Shown: positions 34,862 through 43,700, counted from the first letter of the stretch. The stretch: DNA of 64,000 nt from Pleomorphochaeta sp963678575 (GCA_963678575.2 CAXXHV010000002.1:124001-188000); one strand, 5' to 3'. The notes: generated by a model not told the origin, from the letters alone. Translations and numbers: made by a program.

Positions 34862-35515
34862 ATGATAGAATATTTTGAATTGTTATGGAAATATTTACCA
34901 ATGCTATTAAACGGTTTGAAATTAACTTTAGTTATAGCGTTTTTTGGTATATCAATTGCTATTGTTTTAGGTATTGTTTTATGTATTTTATCTATTAGTA
35001 ATAACAAGATTCTAGAGAAAATTGCAAATATTTATATCACCACTGTTCGTGGAATTCCATTAATGATTCTTGCTTTGTTTCTATATTTTGGCGTTATAAA
35101 AAACTCCATGGGAACAAATAGTGCGGCTATCATTATCTTAGCAATAAATGCTTCAGCTTATATGGCAGAAATATTTAGAGCAGGTGTACAAGCAATTGAC
35201 TATGGTCAAACTGAAGCCGCAAGAAGTCTAGGCTTAAGTTATTTTCAAACAATGAGAAAAATTATTCTTCCTCAAGCTATTAAAATAATGATTCCATCCC
35301 TTATGAATCAAGCTATTTCTAGTTTAAAAGATACTGCAATTTTAAGTGCAATTACCGTAAATGAACTTACTTTAACATCAAAAGTTATAATAGCTAGAAA
35401 TTATAAGGCTTTTGAATTGTATTCTTACGCTGCAATAATTTATTTAATTGTAATTGTTTTTCTAACTTATTTATCAAAGAAAGTTGAACACAAATTAAAT
35501 TATACTAAACGCTAA
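34862..35515 (+). CDS. Amino-acid ABC importer permease (HisM/GlnP type)
   Basis: The 217-residue permease has about five membrane segments. Family features are NGLKLTLVIAFFGISIAIVLG, YITTVRGIPLMILALFLYFG and the ATPase-docking loop AGVQAIDYGQTEAARSLGLSYFQTMRKI followed by LPQAIKIMIP. An AAGGAG site precedes the ATG. It is the sole permease gene of the importer, so it should work as a homodimer. Confidence 0.94.
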   Translation: MIEYFELLWKYLPMLLNGLKLTLVIAFFGISIAIVLGIVLCILSISNNKILEKIANIYITTVRGIPLMILALFLYFGVIKNSMGTNSAAIIILAINASAYMAEIFRAGVQAIDYGQTEAARSLGLSYFQTMRKIILPQAIKIMIPSLMNQAISSLKDTAILSAITVNELTLTSKVIIARNYKAFELYSYAAIIYLIVIVFLTYLSKKVEHKLNYTKR

Positions 35516-35532
35516 AACATAAAGAGGAACTC

Positions 35533-36261
35533 ATGGAAAAAATTATAAAATGTGAACATATAAACAAAGTATTTGGAGACTTAGTTGTATTAAAAGATAT
35601 TTCTTTTAGCGTTGAAAAGGGTGAAACTGTTTGTCTAATCGGACCTTCCGGTTCAGGAAAATCAACTATGCTAAGATGTTTAAATAAGTTAGAAAATATT
35701 CAAAAAGGTGAAATTATTGTTGATGGACAAAATTCTAAAGAAGTGAAAAATGTAAATCATTATCGATCAAATATCGGGATGGTCTTTCAACACTTTAATT
35801 TATTTCCTAACTACACTGTAATTCAAAATATGACTTTAGCTCCGAGAACTTTAAAAAAGCTAAGTAAGCAAGAAGCTATAGATAAAGCAGAAGAATTATT
35901 AAAAAGAGTAGGTTTATTCGATAAGAGAGATGTGTATCCAGCTACTTTATCAGGAGGTCAAAAGCAAAGAGTTGCTATTGCTAGAGCTCTTGAAATGAAT
36001 CCTAAAATATTATTATTTGATGAACCTACAAGTGCCTTAGATCCAGAGATGGTAGGAGAGGTTTTAGATGTTATGAAATCTTTGGCAAAAGAGGGAATGA
36101 CTATGGTTGTAGTAACTCATGAAATGGGTTTTGCTCGTGATGTGGCAAATCGTATTTTGTTTATGGATGATGGATATATTGTTGAAGAAGCTACTCCCTT
36201 AGAAATGTTTCAAAATCCCAAAACAGAAAGATGTAAGAAATTCTTATCTAATTTTATTTAA
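35533..36261 (+). CDS. Amino-acid ABC importer ATP-binding protein (GlnQ/HisP type)
   Basis: The 242-residue ATPase has Walker A GPSGSGKST (~37-45), Q-loop VFQHFNLFPNYTV, signature LSGGQKQRVAIARAL, Walker B ILLFDEPTSALDPEMV and the H-loop VVTHEMGFARDV, all typical of polar amino-acid uptake systems. It follows the permease by 17 bases and shares its operon. Confidence 0.96.
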   Translation: MEKIIKCEHINKVFGDLVVLKDISFSVEKGETVCLIGPSGSGKSTMLRCLNKLENIQKGEIIVDGQNSKEVKNVNHYRSNIGMVFQHFNLFPNYTVIQNMTLAPRTLKKLSKQEAIDKAEELLKRVGLFDKRDVYPATLSGGQKQRVAIARALEMNPKILLFDEPTSALDPEMVGEVLDVMKSLAKEGMTMVVVTHEMGFARDVANRILFMDDGYIVEEATPLEMFQNPKTERCKKFLSNFI

Positions 36262-36271
36262 GGAGAATATT

Positions 36272-36880
36272 ATGGATTCTCATATTATAATAACAATAGG
36301 CCGTGATTTTGGTGCAGATGGGCATGAAATTGGGGTTCAGCTTTCAAATAGATTAGGTATTAAACTTTATGATAAAGAATTATTGGCCAAAGCTGTTTCA
36401 AAGCGAGGAAAAGACGAATTAGCATTATTTCAGGCTGATGAGAACTTAACAAAAGAAACTTATAATCCATATTTTCCAAGTATTGGATTTATTAGAAAAA
36501 GTGATAAACTTTTTGAAATTGAAAGAGAAATTATTAGAGATTTAGCAGAAACAGAATCTTGTATTATTGTTGGTAGACTTTCTGATTATATATTAAGAGA
36601 TAAAAAGAATATTCTTAATGTGTTTATTACAGCTCCTTATGAATTTAGGGTAAAAAATATTCAAGAAAAATATAACTCAAATGAGTCTGAATCTCGAAAA
36701 CTTGTAAGACGAAAAGATATCGTTCGTCGTGATTATAGAAACTATTATTCAAATGGAAAATATAAGTTATACTCCAATAAGGGTCTTTTATTAAATCGAC
36801 AGATTTTTGGGATTGAAGGTTGTGTCGATATTCTAGAGACCGCAGTAAACTTAAAAATAAAACAATTTATGAAGGAATAG
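36272..36880 (+). CDS. Cytidylate-kinase-like protein
   Basis: The 202-residue P-loop-fold protein of the cytidylate kinase-like family (PF13189-like) begins IIITIGRDFGADGHEIGVQLSNRLG, where the usual GSGK P-loop is replaced by GRDFGADG, as in this family. IIVGRLSDYIL and an Arg-rich lid (RRKDIVRRDYRNYY) follow. Similar proteins occur in operons with transporters in Firmicutes and spirochaetes. Function is unknown: a nucleotide or small-molecule kinase, or a regulator. It lies between importer and hydrolase genes. Confidence 0.8.
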   Translation: MDSHIIITIGRDFGADGHEIGVQLSNRLGIKLYDKELLAKAVSKRGKDELALFQADENLTKETYNPYFPSIGFIRKSDKLFEIEREIIRDLAETESCIIVGRLSDYILRDKKNILNVFITAPYEFRVKNIQEKYNSNESESRKLVRRKDIVRRDYRNYYSNGKYKLYSNKGLLLNRQIFGIEGCVDILETAVNLKIKQFMKE

Positions 36881-36883
36881 TAA

Positions 36884-38068
36884 ATGTTAGAAAAAAAAAG
36901 TGAAAAAGAATTAATTCAACTTTGCCAGAATTTAGTTAAAGAAAAAAGTTATTCTGGAGAAGAAGAGGGCGTTGCACAAGTCTTAAAGAGTTATTTTGAA
37001 GACAATGACTTTGATGAAATTAAAATAGATCAATGTGGAAATGTTATTGGGGTAATTAATGGAAAATATGATGGTCCAACCCTTGTTTTTGATGGACATA
37101 TTGATACAGTACCTGTTCAAGATATTTCAAAATGGAGTGTTAATCCTTTTGGTGGAGAAATTAAAGATAATCGTATATATGGAAGAGGTACTTCGGATAT
37201 GAAAGGAGGCTTAGCTGCTATGGCGGTAGCTAGTGTTGCCTTTAGAGAAAAATATAATCGTGATTTTCCTGGTAAAATTGTAGTTGCAGGTATTGTTCAT
37301 GAAGAACTATTTGAGGGAATTGCTTCAAAATATGTTTGTGATGTTTATAACCCAGATTATGTTGTAATTGGAGAATCTTCAGAATTAAATCTTAAGATAG
37401 GGCAAAGAGGAAGAGCTGAAATTGTAATTGAGACTTTTGGAACTCCATCTCATAGTGCTCATCCAGAAAGAGGAAATAATGCAGTATATAGCATGTGCAA
37501 AGTTATTGAAGCTATAAATAATTTACCAGTTGTAAAACACCCAAAATTAAAAGAGGGTATTATGGTTTTAACAGATATTAAATCTGATCCATATCCCGGA
37601 TCTAGTGTAATTCCTGCTCATTGTAAAGCCACATTTGATAGAAGAACCTTAGTTGGAGAAACTAGAGAGAGTGTTCTTGAACCTATTATAACTTGTCTGA
37701 ACGAGTTAGAAAGAAATGATCCAACAATTATAGCTAAAGCTTCATATGCTGAAGGTGCTAATTTATGTTACACAAAGAAGGAATTAAGTGCACAGAAGTT
37801 TTTCCCAGCCTGGTTATTTGATGAGAATGAAGAGTTTGTTCAATCTTGTTTAGCACAATTAAATAAAGATGGTTTTTCTCCTGAAGTAACAGTTTATGAT
37901 TTTTGCACAAATGGTAGTTGGTATGCAGGGGAAAAAGGAATTAAAACAATAGGCCTTGGCCCATCAAAAGAGAATTTAGCACATACAATTGATGAATACA
38001 TTTTTATTGATCAATTAATTGGGGCTTCAAATAGTTATTTATCAATATTAAAAGCTCTTATGAAATAG
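36884..38068 (+). CDS. M20-family metallohydrolase (YgeY/ArgE-like)
   Basis: This 394-residue di-zinc hydrolase has LVFDGHIDTVPV (metal His/Asp), GRGTSDMKGGLAAM, IVHEELFEG (catalytic Glu pair), VIGESSELNLKIGQRGRAEI and a late His in GPSKENLAHTIDEYI. Members hydrolyse amide bonds in N-acyl amino acids or dipeptides. The middle SHSAHPERG is the lid/dimerisation domain motif. It sits three bases after the kinase-like gene in the amino-acid importer operon. Substrates could be acetylornithine-like or carbamoylated amino acids. Confidence 0.9.
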   Translation: MLEKKSEKELIQLCQNLVKEKSYSGEEEGVAQVLKSYFEDNDFDEIKIDQCGNVIGVINGKYDGPTLVFDGHIDTVPVQDISKWSVNPFGGEIKDNRIYGRGTSDMKGGLAAMAVASVAFREKYNRDFPGKIVVAGIVHEELFEGIASKYVCDVYNPDYVVIGESSELNLKIGQRGRAEIVIETFGTPSHSAHPERGNNAVYSMCKVIEAINNLPVVKHPKLKEGIMVLTDIKSDPYPGSSVIPAHCKATFDRRTLVGETRESVLEPIITCLNELERNDPTIIAKASYAEGANLCYTKKELSAQKFFPAWLFDENEEFVQSCLAQLNKDGFSPEVTVYDFCTNGSWYAGEKGIKTIGLGPSKENLAHTIDEYIFIDQLIGASNSYLSILKALMK

Positions 38069-38099
38069 AGATATATTAATAATACAGAGAGAGAAATAA

Positions 38100-39158
38100 A
38101 TGTCATATCCTTTGCTTGAAATTAACTTAGATATTATAAAAAATAATGTAATGCAGGTTAACTCTCTCTGTAGTAATTATGGCATTTATATAACAGGAGT
38201 TACTAAAGTCTTTTCAGCATATCCTTCAATTGTTCAAGCATATATTGATGGAGGAATAAAAAGAATTGGTGATTCAAGAATTGAAAATTTAAAAAAATTA
38301 AAAGACTTTGACATAGAAAAATGGCTGATAAGAGTTCCTTCCATTTCTCAAATAAAAGATGTTATCTTATATTCTGATGTTTCTTTAAATTCAGAACTAG
38401 AAACAATAATTTACTTAAATAATGAAGCTAAAAATCAAAATAAAATACATAAGGTAATACTTATGGTTGATCTTGGTGATTTAAGAGAAGGTTTTATATA
38501 TAATGATAATTTTCAATTAGTTGTAGATAAAATATCTAAATTATCAAATATTATATTATATGGTGTTGGTACTAATTTAACATGTTTTTCTTTTATTCTT
38601 CCTTCAAAAGAAAAAATGGAAATTTTAAAAAATATAGCAAGTGAATTACCTATAAAAGAACCTGTTATAAGTGGTGGGAATTCTGCAACATTAAAATTGA
38701 TGTTAGATGGCGAAATCCCTCCTTCAATTAATAGCATGAGACTTGGAGAAAGTCTTTTATTTGGTAAGGAAAGATGTACCTATTCTTTTTTATCAGATAC
38801 TAGAGCTGATGCGTTTATCTTAAATGCAGAAATTGTCGAATTAAAAGAAAAACCTTCTTTGCCTTGGGGTGAAATAGGAGTAGATAGTTATGGTAATTCA
38901 CCTAAAAAAGTAGTAGATAATGGACCCATTTATAGAGCTGTTCTAGCTATTGGTAAACAAGATTGTGATATAGAAACAATGATTCCATTGGATCCAAATA
39001 TAGAAATATTAGGAGCTAGTAGTGATTATTTAATTGTTCATGTAAAAAAGAATGTTCATGATTATCATATTGGGGGAATAATAAAATTTCAATTAGGCTA
39101 TTTTTCACTTATGCGAGCAATAATGAGTGAATATGTTATTAAAAAATATATTTCTTAA
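38100..39158 (+). CDS. Ornithine/alanine racemase family PLP enzyme
   Basis: The 352-residue protein resembles Orr-type racemases: a PLP barrel with the cofactor Lys in GVTKVFSA (Lys36) and a C-terminal beta domain (LGASSDYLIVHV). Internal motifs include RIGDSRIENLKKL, VDLGDLREGF, GGNSATLKLM and MRLGESLLFG. The last two are typical of the ornithine racemase group. It closes the importer/M20 operon. The likely chemistry is interconversion of L- and D-ornithine or a similar basic amino acid, feeding anaerobic ornithine catabolism; the exact amino acid is inference. Confidence 0.86.
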   Translation: MSYPLLEINLDIIKNNVMQVNSLCSNYGIYITGVTKVFSAYPSIVQAYIDGGIKRIGDSRIENLKKLKDFDIEKWLIRVPSISQIKDVILYSDVSLNSELETIIYLNNEAKNQNKIHKVILMVDLGDLREGFIYNDNFQLVVDKISKLSNIILYGVGTNLTCFSFILPSKEKMEILKNIASELPIKEPVISGGNSATLKLMLDGEIPPSINSMRLGESLLFGKERCTYSFLSDTRADAFILNAEIVELKEKPSLPWGEIGVDSYGNSPKKVVDNGPIYRAVLAIGKQDCDIETMIPLDPNIEILGASSDYLIVHVKKNVHDYHIGGIIKFQLGYFSLMRAIMSEYVIKKYIS

Positions 39159-39187
39159 ATAAATTTCAATTTATTAATTTTTTTAGA

Positions 39188-40792
39188 TTATTTGTTTTTA
39201 TTTTTATTTATATTATCAAAAGCATACCAACCTGTTAAAATTGCTGTAGGGATACCTGCAGGACTATAGGCCCATTGCCCAACTTGATAAATATCATCGA
39301 TAGTTGTTTTTACAGATTTAGGAATTTTTCTTAAATTATTTATAACTGGAGATTTCCTTTCATATGTCCAACCAGTAATACCCCCTTCAGATGTTTTGAT
39401 ATGTTTCTCATAACTTAATGGAGAAAAAGAGAATTTAAAAATAATATTTTCTTTTAAATCTGAGTATAATGAAGATTGAAGTACTTCAATCATTTTATTT
39501 GATACTTCTTCTTTAAATTCTTCATACCAACCAGCATCTTTAATTTTCTTAACAAGATTATATTCAAATAATATGCTTGCAATAAAACCTGTTTTTCCAT
39601 CAGGGGCTAAATTTTTATCTCTTAATCCAGGAATTGATATTTCATAAGTATTTAATTTGCAATATTTATCAACCCAATTGAATATATCTTTTTTTGATAA
39701 GTTTTCAAAATTAGAAATTAGATTATTTAATTCTTGTTTATTTGTTTGAGCTAAGCCTGTTTTTTGCGGAGTATAGAAAAAGTGTCCATTTGATTTTTTA
39801 GAAAAATATGTTAAAGGCTTATTTATACCAAGGTAAAGAGAGAAAACAGAATCACCACCTCTACTAGCCATTATTTTTTCTTTTTGTTTTATGGTGTTTT
39901 CTTTTGTTTTATTATCAAGTTTAAGAATATCAATTATTGAATAAAGTTCTTTCAAATCAGCACCCCAAACTAGTTTAGAGTAATTATATTTATTTCCTTT
40001 ATTATCAGTTAAAGTTTTATTACTCGGATCAACTTTGGAAATTGTTGTGTTTGTTTGGATAACTCCACCTTGTTCAATTATTTTTTCTGCTAATTTTTGG
40101 GCAAGAATTCCTGTTCCGCCTTTTGGATAAAAATATTCTTGATATACATAAAAATATCCTAGTGCAAAAAATGTTGGAGTTCTCTTAAAAAAGTGTTGGC
40201 TTATAATATCGATTAGGGATTCATTATTAGTATATTTTCGTAAGAAATCTTCTATAGGGGCATTCATCCTATTCATATGCATAACAGCTAAAATGAATTT
40301 GCCAAACCAAGGAAGAAGTTCATGGATTAAATACTCTTTATTTTTAGTAAAATCTTTTATAAATACAGGATTGTTAAAGCCATATATAATTTCCATGCTA
40401 TGTGAAATTTTATCAACAACTTTAAAGATTTTATCAATATCTTTTTTATTTTCAGGGAATTTTTTAATTAGTATGGATTTATATTTCTTTATATCTTCTA
40501 AATCTTTTATAGAAAAGATATCTGATTCTATACCCATAGAAACTGGACTTTCAATTAAATCTATTTCTATACCCAAATCTTTTAACATTGGTTTTATTAC
40601 GCCAGAATTTTCTATTGATCTAGCTCCAACATCAAAAACAAAACCTTCATAATTGAATGAATTTAATAAACCACCACAGTTATCATTTTTTTCTAATAAG
40701 AGTACAGGAAATCCTTCTCTTGAAAGATAAGCTGCACAAGCAAGACCACCAAGTCCAGCACCTACTATAACTATTTGTTTTTTATCATTCAT
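39188..40792 (-). CDS. Phytoene-desaturase-like NAD(P)/FAD-dependent oxidoreductase
   Basis: The 534-residue CrtI/retinol-saturase-like flavoprotein has the dinucleotide-binding motif IVIVGAGLGGLACAAYLSREG (first 25 residues, shown here in part), the ENSGVIKPML segment, a large substrate domain, and the C-terminal FAD signature YQVGQWAYSPAGIPTAILTG. Enzymes of this type desaturate, saturate or isomerise lipids and carotenoids. No crt genes are present nearby, so carotenoid synthesis is not implied. It is the last gene of an NTF2-SDR-CrtI-like operon. Confidence 0.85.
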   Translation of the reverse strand: MNDKKQIVIVGAGLGGLACAAYLSREGFPVLLLEKNDNCGGLLNSFNYEGFVFDVGARSIENSGVIKPMLKDLGIEIDLIESPVSMGIESDIFSIKDLEDIKKYKSILIKKFPENKKDIDKIFKVVDKISHSMEIIYGFNNPVFIKDFTKNKEYLIHELLPWFGKFILAVMHMNRMNAPIEDFLRKYTNNESLIDIISQHFFKRTPTFFALGYFYVYQEYFYPKGGTGILAQKLAEKIIEQGGVIQTNTTISKVDPSNKTLTDNKGNKYNYSKLVWGADLKELYSIIDILKLDNKTKENTIKQKEKIMASRGGDSVFSLYLGINKPLTYFSKKSNGHFFYTPQKTGLAQTNKQELNNLISNFENLSKKDIFNWVDKYCKLNTYEISIPGLRDKNLAPDGKTGFIASILFEYNLVKKIKDAGWYEEFKEEVSNKMIEVLQSSLYSDLKENIIFKFSFSPLSYEKHIKTSEGGITGWTYERKSPVINNLRKIPKSVKTTIDDIYQVGQWAYSPAGIPTAILTGWYAFDNINKNKNK

Positions 40793-40795
40793 AAA

Positions 40796-41731
40796 TTATA
40801 CCCTGCCAAGTTCTATGGATTTATCCCATAATTTCCAAGCCATTTCTTTATCTAAAGCATGTGGGGCTGGAATTTCTTCAGTTGTAAGATTGAAAAATCG
40901 CCCATTAACATTATCAAGTTCTTTTGATACTCCTAAATAATATAAAGCTTTTGCTGAAATTTCAGGAGATCTTGAAGAAGGATTTACAATTCTATGTTTG
41001 AAAAAACGATATAATTTACCATTATTTTCTCCCATATTTGTACTTACATTTCCTGGATGCATTGCATTTATACTAACATTCGTTCCTTCAAAAAATTTAG
41101 TAAAAGTAATCATAGAAAGTAATTGAGCCGTTTTAGCTGAACCATAACCTTTTAGCCCAGAATAGTGGTGTTTTTTCCAACCTAGATCATTTAACCTTAA
41201 GCCTGCTATAGCAAATCGATGTCCTTCAGAATTTACAAAGATGATTCTAGCTTTTTCTTGAGTCGCTAATTTATCTTTTAACATATAATTTAAAATAAAA
41301 GAACTTAAATAATTTACTTGGAATACTTTTTCAAGACCATCATCTGTAAAAGTTCTTTTTGTCATATAAACTCCTGCATTATGGATTAGAACATCAATAT
41401 TTTCTTTTAAATTATTTAGCTTTTTCCCCAATTCGATTATTTGAGATAGGTGAGTGTAGTCAGTAATAATATAATTACATTTTATATTATATTCATTAGA
41501 TAATTCTTCACATTGAATCTTAGTTTTTTCTTCATTACGATTAATGATTAAAAGATTAGCCCCATGTGAAGCATAGGTTTTCGCAGTATAATATCCAATG
41601 CCGGAGGTAGTTCCTGAAATTACTACTAATTTATTTGAAAAAGAATCATTACAGATAAGAGGATCTTTTTTATCATTTTTTATCATTGCTCCAACATTAG
41701 ACCATTCGTATTGTTTCAAATATTTATTCAT
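40796..41731 (-). CDS. Short-chain dehydrogenase/reductase
   Basis: The 311-residue NAD(P)-dependent SDR has the nucleotide-binding TSGIGYYTAKTYASHGANLL with GxxxGxG-like spacing, LIHNAGVYM (NAG motif), IIFVNSEGHR (catalytic Ser) and YGSAKTAQLL (catalytic Tyr-xxx-Lys). The subgroup resembles retinol-dehydrogenase/WW-domain-oxidoreductase-like SDRs that act on lipid-like alcohols. It ends three bases before the CrtI-like gene and starts four bases after the NTF2-like gene. Confidence 0.92.
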   Translation of the reverse strand: MNKYLKQYEWSNVGAMIKNDKKDPLICNDSFSNKLVVISGTTSGIGYYTAKTYASHGANLLIINRNEEKTKIQCEELSNEYNIKCNYIITDYTHLSQIIELGKKLNNLKENIDVLIHNAGVYMTKRTFTDDGLEKVFQVNYLSSFILNYMLKDKLATQEKARIIFVNSEGHRFAIAGLRLNDLGWKKHHYSGLKGYGSAKTAQLLSMITFTKFFEGTNVSINAMHPGNVSTNMGENNGKLYRFFKHRIVNPSSRSPEISAKALYYLGVSKELDNVNGRFFNLTTEEIPAPHALDKEMAWKLWDKSIELGRV

Positions 41732-41735
41732 TTAT

Positions 41736-42179
41736 CTACCCAAACTTTTTCTTCATGAATTTCCTATAAACCTTATTGAATCTAGGAATATTATCAAAAA
41801 TATCGCCCCATAAATCATAATAATCTCTTTGTTCTATTATCATTCTATTTTCATTAAGAGTAACTCTACTTAACCCAAAAACTGAAGAGTTTGGATATTT
41901 TTTAAAGCTAAGAGTCATTTCCCATTCTAATACAATTATATTACCATCTTCACAAGCATTTTTAATTTGCATCTTTAAATCTTTCGAGCGGTCTGTAAGA
42001 CGTTTTGTCATTGCTTGAAATTCTTCTTTACCATGAATTTCTTGGACGGTGTCTTTAAAGAAAATATTGTCATCATAGTAAGGTAAAATATGAGACCAAT
42101 CTGGTTTACCTTCTGTATTATAGATATTAGTCCAAAGGCTACTAAGATGATTTTTATCAATTATTTTATATTCGATGAT
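41736..42179 (-). CDS. NTF2-like (SnoaL-fold) protein, probably started at AUC
   Basis: The in-frame reading frame runs back to a stop just beyond position 42190. Translated from 42179 it gives ~147 residues with the continuous NTF2-like pattern LSSLWTNIYNTEGKPDWSH, YYDDNIFFKDTVQEIHG, VLEWEMTLSF, GLSRVTL and RDYYDLWGDIF. The first ATG (42011) would remove about a third of this fold. No ATG, GTG or TTG occurs before it, but an ATC codon stands six bases after a perfect GGAGG. I therefore propose AUC initiation or a recently lost AUG. It is the first gene of the SDR/CrtI-like operon. The role is unknown. Confidence 0.78.
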   Translation of the reverse strand: MIEYKIIDKNHLSSLWTNIYNTEGKPDWSHILPYYDDNIFFKDTVQEIHGKEEFQAMTKRLTDRSKDLKMQIKNACEDGNIIVLEWEMTLSFKKYPNSSVFGLSRVTLNENRMIIEQRDYYDLWGDIFDNIPRFNKVYRKFMKKKFG

Positions 42180-42193
42180 AAAACTCCTCCTTA

Positions 42194-42211
42194 TTTAGCA
42201 AACTTGCTAAA
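42194..42211. promoter_or_regulatory. Perfect 18-bp operator-like palindrome ahead of the NTF2-SDR-CrtI-like operon
   Basis: TTTAGCAA and TTGCTAAA are separated by AC. It lies four bases before the GGAGG of the first gene, consistent with a MarR- or TetR-type repressor site. No regulator gene is adjacent. Confidence 0.65.
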
Positions 42212-42479
42212 ATGTCGTATATCAAATTTATTTTATTTAATTTGTGAGCAATCTCTTTTAAATATAAATAATATTTTTATTAGCAAAATCCTTTTCTTTA
42301 ATAGTTATATTTTCATTAATTATTTCTAAACTAATTTTTTTCATTTTATCACACCATAAGCAAGTGTCAAATAATAATTATGATATAAAAAAACTATAAA
42401 GGAATTGACCTATAACTAAATATATCGTTAATAGGATAATTATAAAGAGTTAGAAAATATTTGAAGAAAATATAGAATA

Positions 42480-43481
42480 TTATCTGATTATTAATTTAGT
42501 AGGAATTCTAATTTCAGAATATGGTTCTTCATTAGTATTATTAATTCTATCTAATAATTTATTGCTTACAGTATAACCAATTTTAGACCAATCTTGATCA
42601 ACTGCACAAATTGATTGATATGTTAAAGGTAACCAAACAGTATCATCAAAACAAACAATATCAATATCTTCAGGGATTCTTAAGCCTTTTTCTTTGAGAT
42701 AATGAAGAACTCCAATTGATGTAATGTCATTGCCACAGAAGAAAGCATCAACTTTTTTGTTTTCTATAAAATCTTTTGCAACCTCATAACACTCACCATA
42801 TTTTAACTCTTTGAAAGGTCTGTTATGTGAATTGCAGAATTTAACTAAATCCTCATTAAAAGGGATTCTTTTTTTTGTAATAGCGGACCTAAATCCTTCA
42901 AATCTTTCGTTCATAGTAATATCAAAATGTGACCCTACAAAGCCAATTCTTTTATGACCTCTTTCTAATAAAACTTTTGTTCCTTCAAAAGCCCCTTGGA
43001 AATTTGTTGACATTACACAGTCTCTTTGATAGCCAAAAGGTTTCCTGTCTAAGAAAACACTTGGGCATTTGTTGCCTATTATTTGATTCATATAACTACA
43101 ATCACTATCTACAGGAGCAATTATTAATCCATCAATATTATGCATTACAAGACTTTTAATATTTTCTTTTTCTTTTTCTTTGTCTTCGTTTGAATTTAAA
43201 TATATAAGTTGGTATCCTTCTTTTTGAAGGATTTCTTCCATTTTTAACCCGATATCGAGAAAAAATGTGGAGAGGTGAGCTACTATATATCCTATTAATT
43301 TTGAATTTCCACTTCTTAAAGTTCGTGCTATTGGATTTACATTATAGTTTAATTTATCAATAGCAATCTGTACTTTTTCTCTTGTTTCAGGATTAACGTT
43401 TCTTGTTTTGTTAATTACATGAGAAACCGTAGAAGTTGAAACATTTGCAAGCTGTGCAACATCTTTAATAGATACACTCAT
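42480..43481 (-). CDS. LacI-family repressor of the polyol locus
   Basis: The 333-residue protein has the LacI helix-turn-helix (IKDVAQLANVSTSTVSHVIN, ~4-23), the hinge ARTLRSG near residue 55 and a periplasmic-binding-like core (GYIVAHLST, GLIIAPVDSDCS, GHKRIGFVGSH, AFFCGNDITSIGVLHYLK, DIVCFDDTVW). It is transcribed divergently from the importer operon. The shared 330-base region holds a strong promoter in each direction with palindromes at both, so it likely represses both itself and the importer until a polyol or its product is bound. Confidence 0.94.
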   Translation of the reverse strand: MSVSIKDVAQLANVSTSTVSHVINKTRNVNPETREKVQIAIDKLNYNVNPIARTLRSGNSKLIGYIVAHLSTFFLDIGLKMEEILQKEGYQLIYLNSNEDKEKEKENIKSLVMHNIDGLIIAPVDSDCSYMNQIIGNKCPSVFLDRKPFGYQRDCVMSTNFQGAFEGTKVLLERGHKRIGFVGSHFDITMNERFEGFRSAITKKRIPFNEDLVKFCNSHNRPFKELKYGECYEVAKDFIENKKVDAFFCGNDITSIGVLHYLKEKGLRIPEDIDIVCFDDTVWLPLTYQSICAVDQDWSKIGYTVSNKLLDRINNTNEEPYSEIRIPTKLIIR

Positions 43482-43508
43482 TGATAAATCTCCCTTTTTT
43501 ACAGATAA

Positions 43509-43552
43509 AAACGTTTATATGATATAGTATTGTAGATAAAAGTTATTGTCAA
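43509..43552 (-). promoter_or_regulatory. Promoter and AAACGTTT palindrome of the polyol-locus LacI gene
   Basis: TTGACA, 17 bases, TACTAT on the minus strand (43524-43552), followed at the expected start by AAACGTTT (43509-43516), a typical LacI-family operator core. Autorepression is likely. Confidence 0.8.
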
Positions 43553-43639
43553 TAAAATAATAATATAAATGTAGCTATACATAGAAAATCGCTATTTAAT
43601 CCCCTTAAAATGCAGTAATTAATTTTTAATTTATTTTTC

Positions 43640-43700
43640 TTGACAGTTTTAGTAAGTCGGTTTATTCTTATCGAAAGGATTGCGCAAACGATTCGATAAG
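43640..43700 (+). promoter_or_regulatory. Promoter and long operator of the polyol importer operon
   Basis: TTGACA, 17 bases, TATTCT (43640-43668). A 34-bp element at 43667-43700 is symmetric about one centre: the outer arms CTTATCGAA/TTCGATAAG match perfectly and the core is TTGCGCAA. It begins at the last bases of the -10, so a bound LacI protein would block transcription. Confidence 0.85.

Noticed and set aside
39188..40792. CrtI-like enzyme as evidence for carotenoid synthesis
   Set aside because: No phytoene synthase, geranylgeranyl synthase or cyclase gene is nearby, and this family also includes non-carotenoid lipid enzymes.
42090..42329. Plus-strand open frame of 79 codons antisense to the NTF2-like gene
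   Set aside because: No ribosome binding site or recognisable domain, and the opposite strand carries a well-supported NTF2-like frame.
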